DNA from: Phytophthora quininea
Lineage: Eukaryota > Oomycota > Peronosporomycetes > Peronosporales > Peronosporaceae
Assembly: GCA_011947345.1 (NCBI GenBank)
Contig: JAAVTG010000217.1
Span: 119,461-183,460 of the forward strand
Direction: 5' to 3'
Length of the DNA: 64,000 nt
The position numbers and the translations under genes were made by a program. Below the pieces are notes generated by a model. The model did not search any database. It saw only the letters and a list, made by a program, of their open reading frames with translations, and had not been told where the DNA came from. Below are positions 22,000-33,270 of the stretch, piece by piece; the stretch's first letter is position 1; each line of letters opens with the position of its first letter.

Positions 22000-24900
22000 G
22001 GTTATGAGCCCAACTAGAGAAGAGAGCATGCAAGGAGATCGAAGTGAAGGAGAACCCCGGCAGATGACCAAGTCGGAGATGCTGAGGACAATGCAGTGGA
22101 GTTTGGTCGACGCCTGGCTGCAATGCCAGGTGGCTACGCTTTGCTGACTATGATGCTCGAAGATTCGAACCGCCGGTTGGTCGCCCGCGCCCGCCGCAGA
22201 GAGCGACAACAGCGACCACTCGAAAATCCCCCATGAGCGAGCGACTGATCGCGCCTCGCCGCCCGCTTCTCCACCCTCGTCACCAAGCTCGTCCAGTGGG
22301 TCGAGTGAGCCAAGTAAGCGCGGAGACGCTGCACTACCGGACGACGCGAGCAGCCAAGCGTCGTCGCACGACGCAGCCATGCACGACAACGAGTTGGGCA
22401 TCCGCTATGATGATGCCGAGCTGGTGAAGCACACCGAGAAGCTGCTCGGCAAGGAAGTCCCGCTGCCCAAGCTCTCCGATGCGAAGGAGGAGTACACTCG
22501 GTGGAAGAGTGAGGTGACGCTGAGATTCCCAACCTACAAGCTGGAGGCCATCACGTATGGCAGCGAGCGGTACGACTCGGTGCTCGGCCTCGCTAACCGC
22601 AAGTACCACACCTGGTACGATACGCGTCGGGTGATGGCGTTCACCGCGATGGCGCTATCGATGAACATGAACTTGCGAGAGCTCTTCAAAGTTGACGAGT
22701 TGAAGGACCAGATGGGGCTCCATCACTGTTGTGGGACCGCATCACGGACCACTTCACCAAGGGCGATGGTGTAAACCCAGACTACATCTTGCGAGATCTG
22801 GTAAACCACGAGCTCAAGCCCGGGCAAACTGTGGAGTCGTATGTCGCTGCGAGCGATAAACTGGTCCGTTGCCTGCGCGAAGCGAACGGAGAGTTCGGGG
22901 ACTGGGAGGTCGCGAGTCTCTTGATTTCCAACTCGCAGCAAGTCTTCCGTGAGCTGGCAGAACAGCACACCGTCTGGTGTAGCAAAAATGACCGACACTC
23001 ATTGACTCGTGCAGATGCTACTCAGCGGCTTCGCCAAGCGGAGCAAGCCCGCATGCAGGTGAACGGCCTGCAGTCGACGCCGCCTGCGTCTCGTTCCGTG
23101 CAAGTGAGCTATGTGGCGCAAGGTCAGAAAGCCAAGAACAAGCGCAAGAAGAAGCCAGCTGGTATGACGAGCAGCGAGATAGCTCAGAAGAAGGCAAGAA
23201 CTAAGTGCAGTAATTGTCAACAGAGTGGGCATTGGTACGCTGAGTGCACCGCTGTCATGGGGCAGCCACTAACCTCCGAGCTTATGGAGAAGCTGAAGGC
23301 CAAGGGCAGGAAGCCTGCTACGAAGTTTGTGGGCGCAGTGGGAGTGGAAGCAGTACAGCAAGAGCAACACGACTCCTTCAACGTGCGTGGTGAGTCACCT
23401 GTCTACTCGCCTACTACTCCTGCCAGTGCTGACGGCAGTACTGGAGGTACCGCTGCGCGTAATCGTTCTTGTGATCGTGGTTGCCGGTGTGAAGAGGACC
23501 AACCTCGACAGTGTGATTATCAACATGGAGATGCTGAACGCCGTGGACAGGAACATGGGGCTTATGCTGTGCGCCTCCACCAAGATCAATTCCATGGGGA
23601 GCGCCGTGACAACTATTACTCGCATCCTGGTGCAGCTTACGGTGGTAGGCTGCCGCCTCCTGCTGGCTACAATGAGCGGATGAACCGAGGCTGGAACTGC
23701 TCTGAGCCTCAACAATTCGCCGAACCACGTGGTTGGGGGTTGCCGCGTAGCCCGCCCGAGCCTTACAGGTCACTGCCGCCGCCTCACTCGCCTCGCTGGC
23801 GTGAGCCACGCCCGCGCGGTCACGATGAATTCTCATGGGGGCGTGTGCGCCGTGAGGACGACCTGTCTTACTACCGCTACGGGCGAGACTACCTGGGCAA
23901 CTCGAGGATGGTGAATTCGGTGCACCGGCGTGAAGGTATGCATGACTCGTTTGTGGAGTGGATCTTGGACTCGGGTTCACAAGCAAATGTGTGTAACGAC
24001 CTGTCCCTTTTCACTTCACTCTCTGATCATACTGCCAATCGATTAAACTTTGCTAACGGAACTTCGCAATCTGCGATTGTGTGTGGATCTGTGTTGCTGC
24101 GCGTGTGCAACCAGGTCACTGGTGAGCTGGAAGACAAGATCCTCGAGAACGTGATGTACGTTGCCAACGCGAGGGTCAACATCATCAGTCTTGGACATAT
24201 GCAGATGGACGGGAACTTCAAGCTTGTCTGCTCAGACGATCAGAAAACTGCGTGGTTGTCCAAGCCTGGAATTGCTTTGCGATTTGATATGCGTGAAAAC
24301 ATTTACCGCTTACGTGTTGAACACGTGCCTAGCGTGATGGTGAATGCTGTGCAGCAAACCTCGACTGCTCGAGATGCTATGGAGCTGCTTCACCAGCGTT
24401 TCGGTCACCTCAGCATGGAGACGGTGAAAATGTTGACCAGAAAACTGGATGTCGGGATTAAGATTAATGCGAAGGATCTTAGTTCCTACGACTGTGTTGC
24501 GTGCAAATCGGGTAAAGCGAAGGGTATGCATCACCCGCGGCGATCCATGCGGGAGCTCAAGCCACTGTCCATCTTGGTGATGGACGTCTGCTCAATATCC
24601 GAAGCGACTGCAAGTGGAGCAACAATGTTTCTCTTCGTGATAGATGAAGCGACGCGGTTTAAGTGGGCGTATCTTCTCGAGAAGAAGGGAGCTGCGAGTG
24701 CCATGGTCATCAAACTGCTGAAGGAACTGCGCACTCAGTTCCGACAATATCAAGTGCAGCGTGTGCACTCCGATCAAGGCGGTGAGTTCTTCACGACTGA
24801 ACTCAGTGACTACTGCAGCAACTCTGGGATCATCCAGCAATCAACGAACGCGTACTCTCCCCAAGAAAACGGTATAGCTGAGCGTGCCAATGGAGTTGTA

Positions 24901-27485
24901 CTACCACGACTTCGAGCGATGCTGGCGGCCACGCAATCACCCGACATGCTGTGGGGCGAGGCGCTACTTCATGTTGTCGACACTTTGAACAAGCTACCTA
25001 CGAAGCCGCTTGGATTGATCTCTCCACATGAAGCTCTGTATGGCTCTGCGCCTGACCTCAGTGTTTTGCGAACATGGGGTTGCTTGGCGTGGGTCTACAT
25101 CCCACCGATATCACGCCAGCGTAAAGAGAAGCTTAAGGCACGCTCACGCTTGAGTCTACTATTGGGCTACAGCAGTACGACCAAGGGATACAAGTTTCTT
25201 GACCTGCTTACTTGCCAAGTTGTCACTGCTCAAGGTGGCAATGTTCACTTTCACGAGACGTTTACAGCTCATGGAGACTACGTGCAATGCTTACTGGAAA
25301 ATGCTTTTCGTGACGGAATGCATGAACTGCAGTCGACAGTGCCTGTCGAGCGCATTAAGACTTCAATGGATACATACATCCGTGCTACTCACGAGTTCCG
25401 ACCAGTGCGGTTGGAACTGCTGTCTGCTGCACCTGATCCAGTGGGAGCTGTGTGTACTGCTGATGTGCCGCCACGACAGGAGACTGTGTGCGCTGATGCT
25501 AGTTCGTCTCCAGTGGGAGCTGTTGGTGAGCCTCTGAGGACTTCTACTGCCGTGCGTACTGTCGCGAAGTCCAGTGGGAGATTTGTGGACTCACCATTGC
25601 GTACGCGTGCGAGCACCGCGAACCTGATATCGAGCGGCCAAACTGCAGACCATGAGGGTAATTCTACACCAGGCTCTGCTCAACCTGCTGCAGCTGCTTC
25701 ACCAGCGAAGCGAACTGGCAGGTCCCGCAAGCGGCGTGCACGCAAGCGGGCTGCTACTTCCGAGAAAGCCACGAGCGACTTTCAGCTACAACCACCTTCA
25801 GTCGAGCCGTGCTTGAAGCGGCCACGACGAGTGACAAGGAAGAATGTGCGGTTGCTTGACTATGTGGTTGGCCACGTGTCTACTATCAGCGGTGACATTG
25901 ACATCCCGACCACGTACAAGCAGGCTCGAGCGAGCAAGCTCTGGCCGCAGTGGAAAGCGGCAATGCTCTCTGAGCTGCAATCACTGCGAGGGCACCGGAC
26001 GTGGAAGCTAGTGCCACGTGCTACTGCTAAGAAACTGAAGGTCATTACCTGCCGCTGGGTATTTGCCATGAAGCGTGACGAGCGAGGACGTGTCACGAGA
26101 TTCAAAGCACGACTTGTGATTCATGGCTTTAAACAGCAGCATGGAGTGAATTACTCGGAGACGTTTGCGCCCGTTATTCGGTTTGAAACCATCAGAGCGG
26201 CTATCTACTTTGCGGTGCAGCGAGGTTGGGCCGTCCTGCAATATGACGTGAAAACTGCTTTCCTCTATGGAGATCTCTCGGAGGAGATATACATGGAGCA
26301 GCCGCCTGGCTTCCAGACTGATGGACCAGCGTTCGTGTGCAGGCTACTGCGAAGCCTGTACGGTCTCAAACAAGCGCCTAATATCTGGAACAAGACGCTA
26401 CATGCTAAGTTGGTGACGATGAAATTCGAGCGCGCGGACTCGGACTTTGGACTGTACATTCTGAAAGAGGAAGGGAAGTCAAGATGCTCTTGACCGTCTA
26501 CGTAGACGACCTCCTGCTGATGGGACCCCCTGATCTCTGTGCTGACGTTGCTACCTCTCTCAACGAGTCGTTTGAGCTTACGACCATGGGAATGGTCAAG
26601 TATCTGCTTGGTATCGAGATTCAGATCAATCGCCTGCGGCGACAGATCGTGTACTCTCAGCAGCGATATGTAGAAGATGTATTAAAGGACTTTCACATGT
26701 CAACATGCAATGGATGCGCGACGCCGGAAGCAACGTCACCACCCAAGACTGAAGTGCCTAGCAGTGACGACTACCTGCCCTATCGTGAATTGGTTGGATC
26801 ACTGCAGTACCTTGTGAACGCATCGAGGCCGGACATTGCACACGCTGTGCGCCATCTGGGCAAATTCCTCGCTTGCCACTATGCTCAGGCCAAGCGAGTC
26901 CTACGCTACTTGCAAGCGACAAAAGACTATGGTCTGGTGATGGACGTGAAAGGAGGGACATCAATTGAGCTGATGATCTACTCTGATGCCGACTATGCAA
27001 ATGATCCTGCGGATCGCCGTAGCATCAGTGGCTACGTGACAATGATCGACGGGAATGTGATCTCGTACGCATCACGGAAGCAGGAGATCAACGCAATGAG
27101 CACCTGTGAGGCAGAGTATATCGCCATGTCTGAAGCTGCAAAAGATATTCTCTGGCTGCGGGGCTTGTGCAAGGAGATGGCTTGGTTGCATCCAACGCCA
27201 TTGATGCTGGGCGACAACGAGGGAGCCATCTCGTTAAGCGTGAAGCCTGGCAAGCATTCCAAAACGAAGCACATTGACAACAAGTATCACATGGTAAGGC
27301 GAAATGTGGAACTCGAGCACATGAGAGTGAAACATTGCCGAACCGACGACATGGTGGCTGATATCATGACGAAAGCTTTGGGAGCTATCAAGTTTGCGCA
27401 GTTTCGGAAGGCTATGAAGGTGTTGCCTGTTGTGACTGCTGTGGACGAGACTGAGGCTGAAGCTACTGCAGCTGTGCCTACCTAA
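21941..27485 (+). CDS. Copia gag-pol polyprotein (broken at base runs)
   Basis: Order of domains: gag N-terminus (from 21941; core about 22379-22900), CCHC zinc knuckle CSNCQQSGHWYAEC (about 23206), aspartic protease WILDSGSQANVC (about 23961), pre-integrase LLHQRFGHLS, integrase with the DDE pattern (MDVCSISE, HSDQGGEF, PQENGIAERAN; about 24570-24900), reverse transcriptase (RWVFAMKRDERG, LQYDVKTAFLYGDL, YVDDLLLMG) and RNase H (YSDADYANDPADRR, CEAEYIAMSEAA). The frame breaks near 22125, 22228, 22712 and 26477; the last two lie in G runs and look like base-call losses. All catalytic residues I can check are present, so the source copy may be active. The frame downstream of the gag break is one open stretch of more than 1,200 codons. 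Confidence 0.9.
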
Positions 27486-27735
27486 ACGACTTCAACACCT
27501 GCGTTGAAGTTGTTTCGTGCTGAAGCTGTTGATAACGCTAGCGATGCTGCTGCGACTACCCTACTGCGGGGTTGAGCAATTGCTATTGCTCACACGGTGG
27601 CCTACTGCGTTGACAACTGGAGAGATGCTGAGCTAGTGGGAGTATTATTGCGACTACGGAGTGCATACTGTGATGCTATGGATACAAGGGTGATCACGAC
27701 GACGAACACCTTAGATCGCCGTGTTCAAGTGGGAG

Positions 27736-28107
27736 TGTTAGATCCTGTCACGATGCGCATCCCAGGATAAGCTGAAGTCGGACAAAGCCACCTGCGGCAA
27801 GCAAACGCCGCCGGACAAATGCGTTGGTTGAGGTGCGCTGCACTCGCAAGCCAACGCAGTAGACTAGTTGCTGTTTGTAGGAAGTATAGTTTAGTCTAAT
27901 CTACTTTGCTGGCAAACGCGAGTGGATCACGGAGCTTGCTGGTATTCCCAATTCTGCTGCAGCCTCGCAAGCTCCAGCTGAGATCTACTTGCTGCTGCCT
28001 GCTGAAGGCTTCTGCCTCAGCACGTCCGTGTTCGACTCTCGTATACCCATGCTTACTACTCGAAGCCAAGGTGCTGGCGAAGAGGAGTGCAATCCTACTT
28101 TACCACT
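27736..28107 (+). repeat. Copia 3' LTR
   Basis: A 372-bp copy preceded by the purine tract AAGTGGGAG (27728-27735) and followed by GCCCT (28108-28112). The single difference from the 5' LTR is at 28053. Confidence 0.95.
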
Positions 28108-28112
28108 GCCCT

Positions 28113-28516
28113 TGTTCTCCTTGCGCATCGCGATGCTCTTCCGGAGTTGCTGCTTCCATTGCTCGACTTCCTCGACCATCGTTTGGTACGACCCAGTCGT
28201 TGTCGCTCGCTTCCCTGGCTCCTTGACCGCCAGTGTTTCGAAGACCTTGTCAAAGACTGGGATCTCGTCGTGCTCGACCGGGTCGTCGGTGAGCGCCCAT
28301 GCTCTCCGAACTCCTCTTGCTGTACGCCTTCCGCGTTCGCGCTCCCGATGCTGTCGAACACACCATCCACTTCGATGTATTTATGGTGGCATTGAGTCCA
28401 CGCCAGGTCCTGCGCGTCGATGTCTGCAGCAAGCATCCTCGTCCAGGTCACTAACGCGTCGACGTGGGATTTCGCCCAGTCGCGATCCACCCGCACCTTG
28501 TCTTCTTCGTCGTCGT
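28113..28516 (+). repeat. Left inverted-repeat arm, inner part
   Basis: Reverse complement of 29255-29657. Identity ends at 28516, where the left copy continues GCGGTTCC and the right arm diverges, so the spacer begins there. Confidence 0.85.
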
Positions 28517-29235
28517 GCGGTTCCAGGTGCTTCTCAATAAGCGCGCCCGCCAACCCCGGCATCGTGAGCCCATAGTACGCAACGTTCATGAAGCTGTTGG
28601 CCCGCTTGACTTGCTTGATCATCTCCGCGACCGTGGCCTCGATCTCGCCCGTGACTCGCACCCTTGGTTTGCTCACGATGAACTTCTCCACTGCGTCGTG
28701 CGTCTTGCTCACATCGATGGCCTTGGCGGTGGCGCCGATCGTGCACGCTCCTCGTACGGCACGTTGGATTCCTTGTACGCAATCGATGCCAATGAGGTGG
28801 CGATCGATGTGCTTCCGAAGACCCGTCTTGCCGATATTGCCTTGACGTGGGCGTTGACCCGGGCATAGTCGCAGGCTCCCTTGCGTGTCTTCCTCGTTTC
28901 GATTTTCGCACAGCACTACGTGATGATGTCGGCCGGGGGCGGGGAGCGATACCCTTCTCCGTCGTCGACCCGCTCACTGAGACTTTGATTTTTTACGAGC
29001 TTCTTCTTCTTGGACCCGGGAGCGGCTTGTGCGCGGGAGTCGCAGGCATAACCGGCAGTGGGCGAATTTGAGGCGTGGACGGAGGGAGCTGCTCCAACCT
29101 CTCGTCCCAGTTTCTTCACGACAATAGTGCGGGTCCAACGGCAACTCAAATACGGGCCACTTCTTCTCTTAGTCGTCGTCGGTGGGGACGGTTCCGAACA
29201 AGTACACATGCTCCAATTAGCAGGTTCATCGCCAA
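28113..29235 (-). CDS. Unrecognised ORF of the palindromic element (arm plus spacer)
   Basis: The minus-strand frames in the spacer and left arm are open for several hundred codons. A Lys-rich patch (GSKKKKLVKNQ, about 29010) lies upstream of a stop at 28916. A long frame then reads TGLRKHIDRHLIGIDCVQG, ATAKAIDVSKTHDAVEKF, MIKQVKRANSFMNVAYYGL and DWAKSHVDALVTWTRMLAAD. After a G-run frame change near 28307 it continues FDKVFETLAVKEPG and a Glu/Lys coiled segment (VEEVEQWKQQLRKSIAM). The stop lies beyond the Copia insertion in the outer arm. I recognise no transposase catalytic motif or other domain. It may be the element's own protein or a captured host gene. Confidence 0.4.
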
Positions 29236-29254
29236 GGCGCAAAATGGAATCTAA

Positions 29255-29798
29255 CGACGACGAAGAAGACAAGGTGCGGGTGGATCGCGACTGGGCGAAA
29301 TCCCACGTCGACGCGTTAGTGACCTGGACGAGGATGCTTGCTGCAGACATCGACGCGCAGGACCTGGCGTGGACTCAATGCCACCATAAATACATCGAAG
29401 TGGATGGTGTGTTCGACAGCATCGGGAGCGCGAACGCGGAAGGCGTACAGCAAGAGGAGTTCGGAGAGCATGGGCGCTCACCGACGACCCGGTCGAGCAC
29501 GACGAGATCCCAGTCTTTGACAAGGTCTTCGAAACACTGGCGGTCAAGGAGCCAGGGAAGCGAGCGACAACGACTGGGTCGTACCAAACGATGGTCGAGG
29601 AAGTCGAGCAATGGAAGCAGCAACTCCGGAAGAGCATCGCGATGCGCAAGGAGAACAAGGGCGGCATTCCGACGGCGAATTCGGCGAGCTAGTCGTGTGC
29701 TTGAGCTAAGCAAGTACTTCTTCAACCGTACTGCTTCGCCGACGCGCCTTCATGGCCTTCATGCGTTTGACGCTGTTGCTCGTTGTTTCTTGTGCACT
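29255..29798 (+). repeat. Right inverted-repeat arm with the empty Copia site
   Basis: Continuous inverted copy of the left arm. It holds AGGGC at 29658-29662 (the reverse complement of the target GCCCT) without an insertion. On the plus strand it encodes the same C-terminal frame as the left arm on the minus strand, ending TANSAS then TAG. Its outer end is about 100 bp before the Arb2-kinase ATG. Confidence 0.85.
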
Positions 29799-29898
29799 GC
29801 TTATGGTAACGTGATATTCAACCTCAAATATCACAACACTTTCGGAAAAGTTGCAGTAAGCATTTTTCCCTCACAAGACGGCAGCGAGCGGACGAGCG

Positions 29899-32550
29899 AT
29901 GGCGGACAGCAGACGCGTGTTCGTGCAGCGGGCGGAGGCGCGCGCCGGCTCCGTGGAGGTGGGCGCGCCCGTCATGGCCTTTGTGATGCCCACCGACTCG
30001 TGGCTGTCCGTGGTCAACGAGTTCCTCATGGTACAGGATGAGACGTCCATATTGCCTATGGAAATTTGGATCTGACGGATTCTGTGCCGCGTTGTGTACA
30101 GAGCTGCAACGACGACGACATGGAAGTGGAACAGCGGCCGCCGGGACTGCTGGAGGGCTGCGTCGTACTGCACGCCGCCACGATGCAGCAGGTGTCGGAT
30201 CCAGCTCAGTGTGAAGACGGCAAGCAGTACATTCTGTGCATGAATAGCAGCGACGCGGTGCAACTGCAGAAGCAAAAGTTCGGTGACAGTAGCAGTAGCG
30301 GCATGAGTGTAGACACTCGCGAGAGTATCGCATTGACGGACCAACTGGAGTCTCTGGAGGAACTGGACTACTACTTTGACGACGCTGGGACATTGCGTCA
30401 TTGCCGCACCAACCAGGCGGTCTACGAGCTCATGAGCGACGAACGTCGTGCTGGGGAGCTGGACGAGATCGTCAAGGCTGCCATCTTCCACATCCAGATG
30501 GAGATGCTGGCCGAGTTGGCGTTCAAACAGGCCAGAGTGCCGCTGGATCCGCGACCGGACGAGCCGAAGGAAGCTCGCTCTAGCATTTTCTGACGTCGGA
30601 TTGGAGAAGCAATGCTAATTTACTGGTGGTGGTGAACGGAGGAAGAGGCGCTCAGCCAGGTATTTGGAGCCGAGACCTGCTGATCCAGGAAGGGCTGGAG
30701 CTAGGTTCGATGCTGCCAGTGCTGCGTCGTGCGAAAGCTTGTAATTTTGCAGTTGCTGTGCTGAATCCTTCCACCAACAACGTGACCATCGGCAACGATT
30801 TGTTCCCGATCCGAGACAACGCATCGGCGGATGAGCACATGCTCTACATTTGGGACAACATCATCTCGCGCGCTCAGGCGCGCAACGTTTACTTTTGGCG
30901 TACTCTTTCGGCGCCAAGAACGTTCTCACACTCATCCAGAAGCGCGAAGAGCAGATCGTAAAGCGTGTGAACGGTCTTGTATTTGCTGAAGGCGCCTACC
31001 GCTTGGATGGAGCTGCTGCGACCTCGGGTGTTGAACAATTTTTACGGCATCGAGCTATTAATTTCAAGGGCGAGGCTGCGATTCCAGTGGGTGGACATAT
31101 CCCCGCAGTCGAGGAGCAACTTGGGTGTAGCTGTCTCTCTGTGGGAGACCTCACAGCATCAGCTCCGTCCGCAGATGGAAAAACTGCGTCTGCTCTCTCC
31201 AAGCGCAGCAGCAGCAACAAGGCCCGTACAATCAGTCTCTCGATGGAGACCTCGTTTACCTACTTCGTGGCAGCTCGTGACCGCGGCTGTGGCGCGGCGC
31301 AGTTCATTTCAGACTCCGAGGCTAAAACTCGAACGTGGCTGGGCAACGTGATTCGCCACAGACTCGATTCGCTGAAGCCGCGGAAACAGACTCGTCGTCT
31401 CAGTGCAGCCATGGGTGCTCATGCGAGCGAATCTCCACATCACCGGAAAACAGCCCGTCGATCGTCCTTGGACAGAGATGCAAGTACGTCCGCCATGCGT
31501 GCTTCAATTGCTAGCAGCCGCGGAAGTAACGCGAGCCACCACGGAGTGTCTGTGAGCGACTTTGATCTGATCAAAGTGATCGGCAAAGGATCAATCGGCA
31601 AGGTGTTCCTTGTGCGAAAGAAAGACACCCACGTTGTGTATGCCATGAAAGTGTTACGCAAGAAGAACGTCGTTCGCCATGGTTTGGAGGAGCACATCAA
31701 GACGGAGCGCCTGATTCTGGAGGAGATTGACCACCCGTTCATCGCCCGGCTGCGGTTCTCCTTCCAGACCAAGGACAAGCTGTACCTCGTGACCGACTAC
31801 TGCTCTGGCGGCGAACTGTTCCATCACATGTCGGACGATGGTTTCGCCTACGAGCTTTCTTGCTTCTACGCGGCCGAGCTGGTGCTTGGTCTTGAGCATT
31901 TGCACCGCCTGAAGGTGGCGTACCGTGATCTTAAACCTGAGAACATTCTTGTCGAAGCGTCCGGACATTTGCGGATCACGGACTTTGGGCTATCCAAACT
32001 AAATGTTGTGTCAGACAAGGGCGCTCAGACGTTGGTGGGAAGTCCCGAGTACTTGGCGCCTGAAGTGTACAACATGCAGAAGTATGGCTATGCGGTGGAC
32101 TGGTGGTCGCTTGGTGTGTTCCTGTACGAGATGCTTACTGGAGTGCATCCGTTTTTCGATGATAATCGCGAGGTTATGGTGCGGAAGATCATGACGCCTG
32201 GCTCAGTTACCACCATGATGCCGCCTGAAATGCCTCCAGAAGCCGCGTCGCTAATCTGCGGGCTGCTAACGTTTAACCCTTCCGAGCGGCTCGGATCGAA
32301 CGGCGCCCAGGAACTGCGCGACCACCCGTTCTTTGCCGACGTGTCTTGGGACGCGCTGATGCGTCGCGACGTGACCCCGCCTTGGCGTCCTGTGGTGCAG
32401 GACGAGCTGGACGTGGGCAACTTTGACGCCGAGTTCACGTCCGAGCCTGTTGTGGACAGTGTGTGTACGCACCAGTCGATGGTTCTCAGCTCCACTTTTA
32501 CCGACTTTTCCTTCAACCCGAGCATCTCCGACTCGATGCGCAAGCGATAA
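29899..32550 (+). CDS. Arb2-domain / AGC protein kinase fusion
   Basis: Exon 1 (29899-30030, MADSRRVFVQRAEARAG) and a 71-bp intron (30031-30101, GTACAG...TACAG) precede a long second exon; about 860 residues in total. Residues about 215-420 form an Arb2-like alpha/beta-hydrolase-fold domain: LLVVVNGGRGAQPGIWSRDL, FAVAVLNPSTNN, YIWDNIISRAQARNVYF and the nucleophile-elbow-like LAYSFGAKNV. After a Ser/Arg-rich linker comes an AGC kinase (about 31561-32340): GKGSIGKV, AMKVLRKK, YRDLKPENI, DFGLSK, VGSPEYLAPE. The C-terminal tail has the hydrophobic motif FTDFSF. The kinase and the Arb2 elbow are in one uninterrupted frame from 30850, so the fusion does not depend on repairing frames. T-run losses near 30587 and 30896 break only the upstream part. 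The function of the combination is unknown. Confidence 0.8.
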
Positions 32551-33270
32551 AGCAGGAAGACCTGCAAGCCAAAAGTCTGGGCTTTCATTTTGTTTTTGAA
32601 GTGGCCGTCAAGGTGAAGCACCCATAAGACAGTATTTCGTTGCGTTTGACGTGTATTCGTTTCCAACGAGGTGTTTTGAGCGTGTGCTAGTTATTCGTAT
32701 ACACCGTTGGGCGAGACGAGGTCGCCGTTCTTCACGGGGACGAGATACTGTCCGTCTTGCTTGGTGAAGAAGTTGCAATGAACGATATGGATGCATTTCA
32801 CGAAAGATTGGCACGCATGCAACTGCAACACGTTGAAGCGCTCCAGCCAATCGATCAAGGACCTTGGCCAGCATATTGGCAAGGCACTACTAGAGACAGC
32901 CTTGGACGGAGTCTGGCCATCTTTTCCGCTCTTTGTTCTTCATGCCGAGAGGTTTCGAAACGGTAAACGGCAAGAAGCACCTTGGCGGCTTCCGCGAACA
33001 CCAGCCCCCAGAACGAGATCAACAGTGCCGCTGGAACACCTCGGCAGTAGCAGTAGCACCTCAGACTAGCTACGCCAGCAGCAGCAGGAAAAGTCTTCCT
33101 GTATCGCAGCAGTCGTAGCAGCGCCCCACGTCCATTGACGCCCATTGACGCCCCCTCGAGATCGCGGTACTCGACGCCAAGTTCCCGCAATCTTATTCAG
33201 ATTTTCGGCACGCTCCTGCTCGCCACAATCGATCCGACCGAGGCCCACGCAGACCAGTCAATCGACCGCC
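32551..33270. other. Intergenic region with coding-like minus-strand stretches
   Basis: On the minus strand, 32691-32882 reads CIHIVHCNFFTKQDGQYLV to a stop, and about 33010-32880 reads LVFAEAAKVLLAVYRFE followed by a charged helix. These could be two parts of a small frame-broken gene convergent with the kinase. I cannot assign a family (an OPA3-like small protein was considered without firm support). Confidence 0.3.

Larger units (their letters stand above)
21628..28107 (+). mobile_element. Young Ty1/Copia LTR retrotransposon with GCCCT target duplication
   Basis: 6,480 bp: two 372-bp LTRs differing at one base, a putative primer-binding site directly after the 5' LTR (GGTTATGAGCCC; 3' CCA pairing would use TGG overlapping the LTR end), gag-protease-integrase-RT-RNase H in Copia order, and a purine-rich AAGTGGGAG tract before the 3' LTR. 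The 5-bp direct repeat GCCCT flanks it (21623-21627 and 28108-28112). The inverted copy of the locus at 29658-29662 preserves the unoccupied site. One difference in 372 bp indicates very recent insertion. The 3' end of the LTR is ...CCACT rather than the usual CA. Confidence 0.95.
21487..29798. mobile_element. Palindromic element with arms of about 545 bp, left arm split by Copia
   Basis: The left arm is 21487-21627 plus 28113-28516 (interrupted by Copia). The right arm is 29255-29798, in inverted orientation. A 738-bp spacer (28517-29254) separates them. The arms are identical over all the sequence I compared, apart from the last few terminal bases (AGTGCAT versus AGTGCAC). Excluding Copia the unit is about 1.83 kb and lies between COQ4 and the Arb2-kinase gene. 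It may be a long-TIR DNA element or a segmental inverted duplication. No clear target duplication was found, although GTGCA occurs at both ends. A palindromic assembly artefact cannot be excluded by eye. Confidence 0.6.

Noticed and set aside
22148..22180. GGTTCGAATC (minus strand) resembling a tRNA B box
   Set aside because: No A box or cloverleaf can be formed around it, and it lies in Copia gag.
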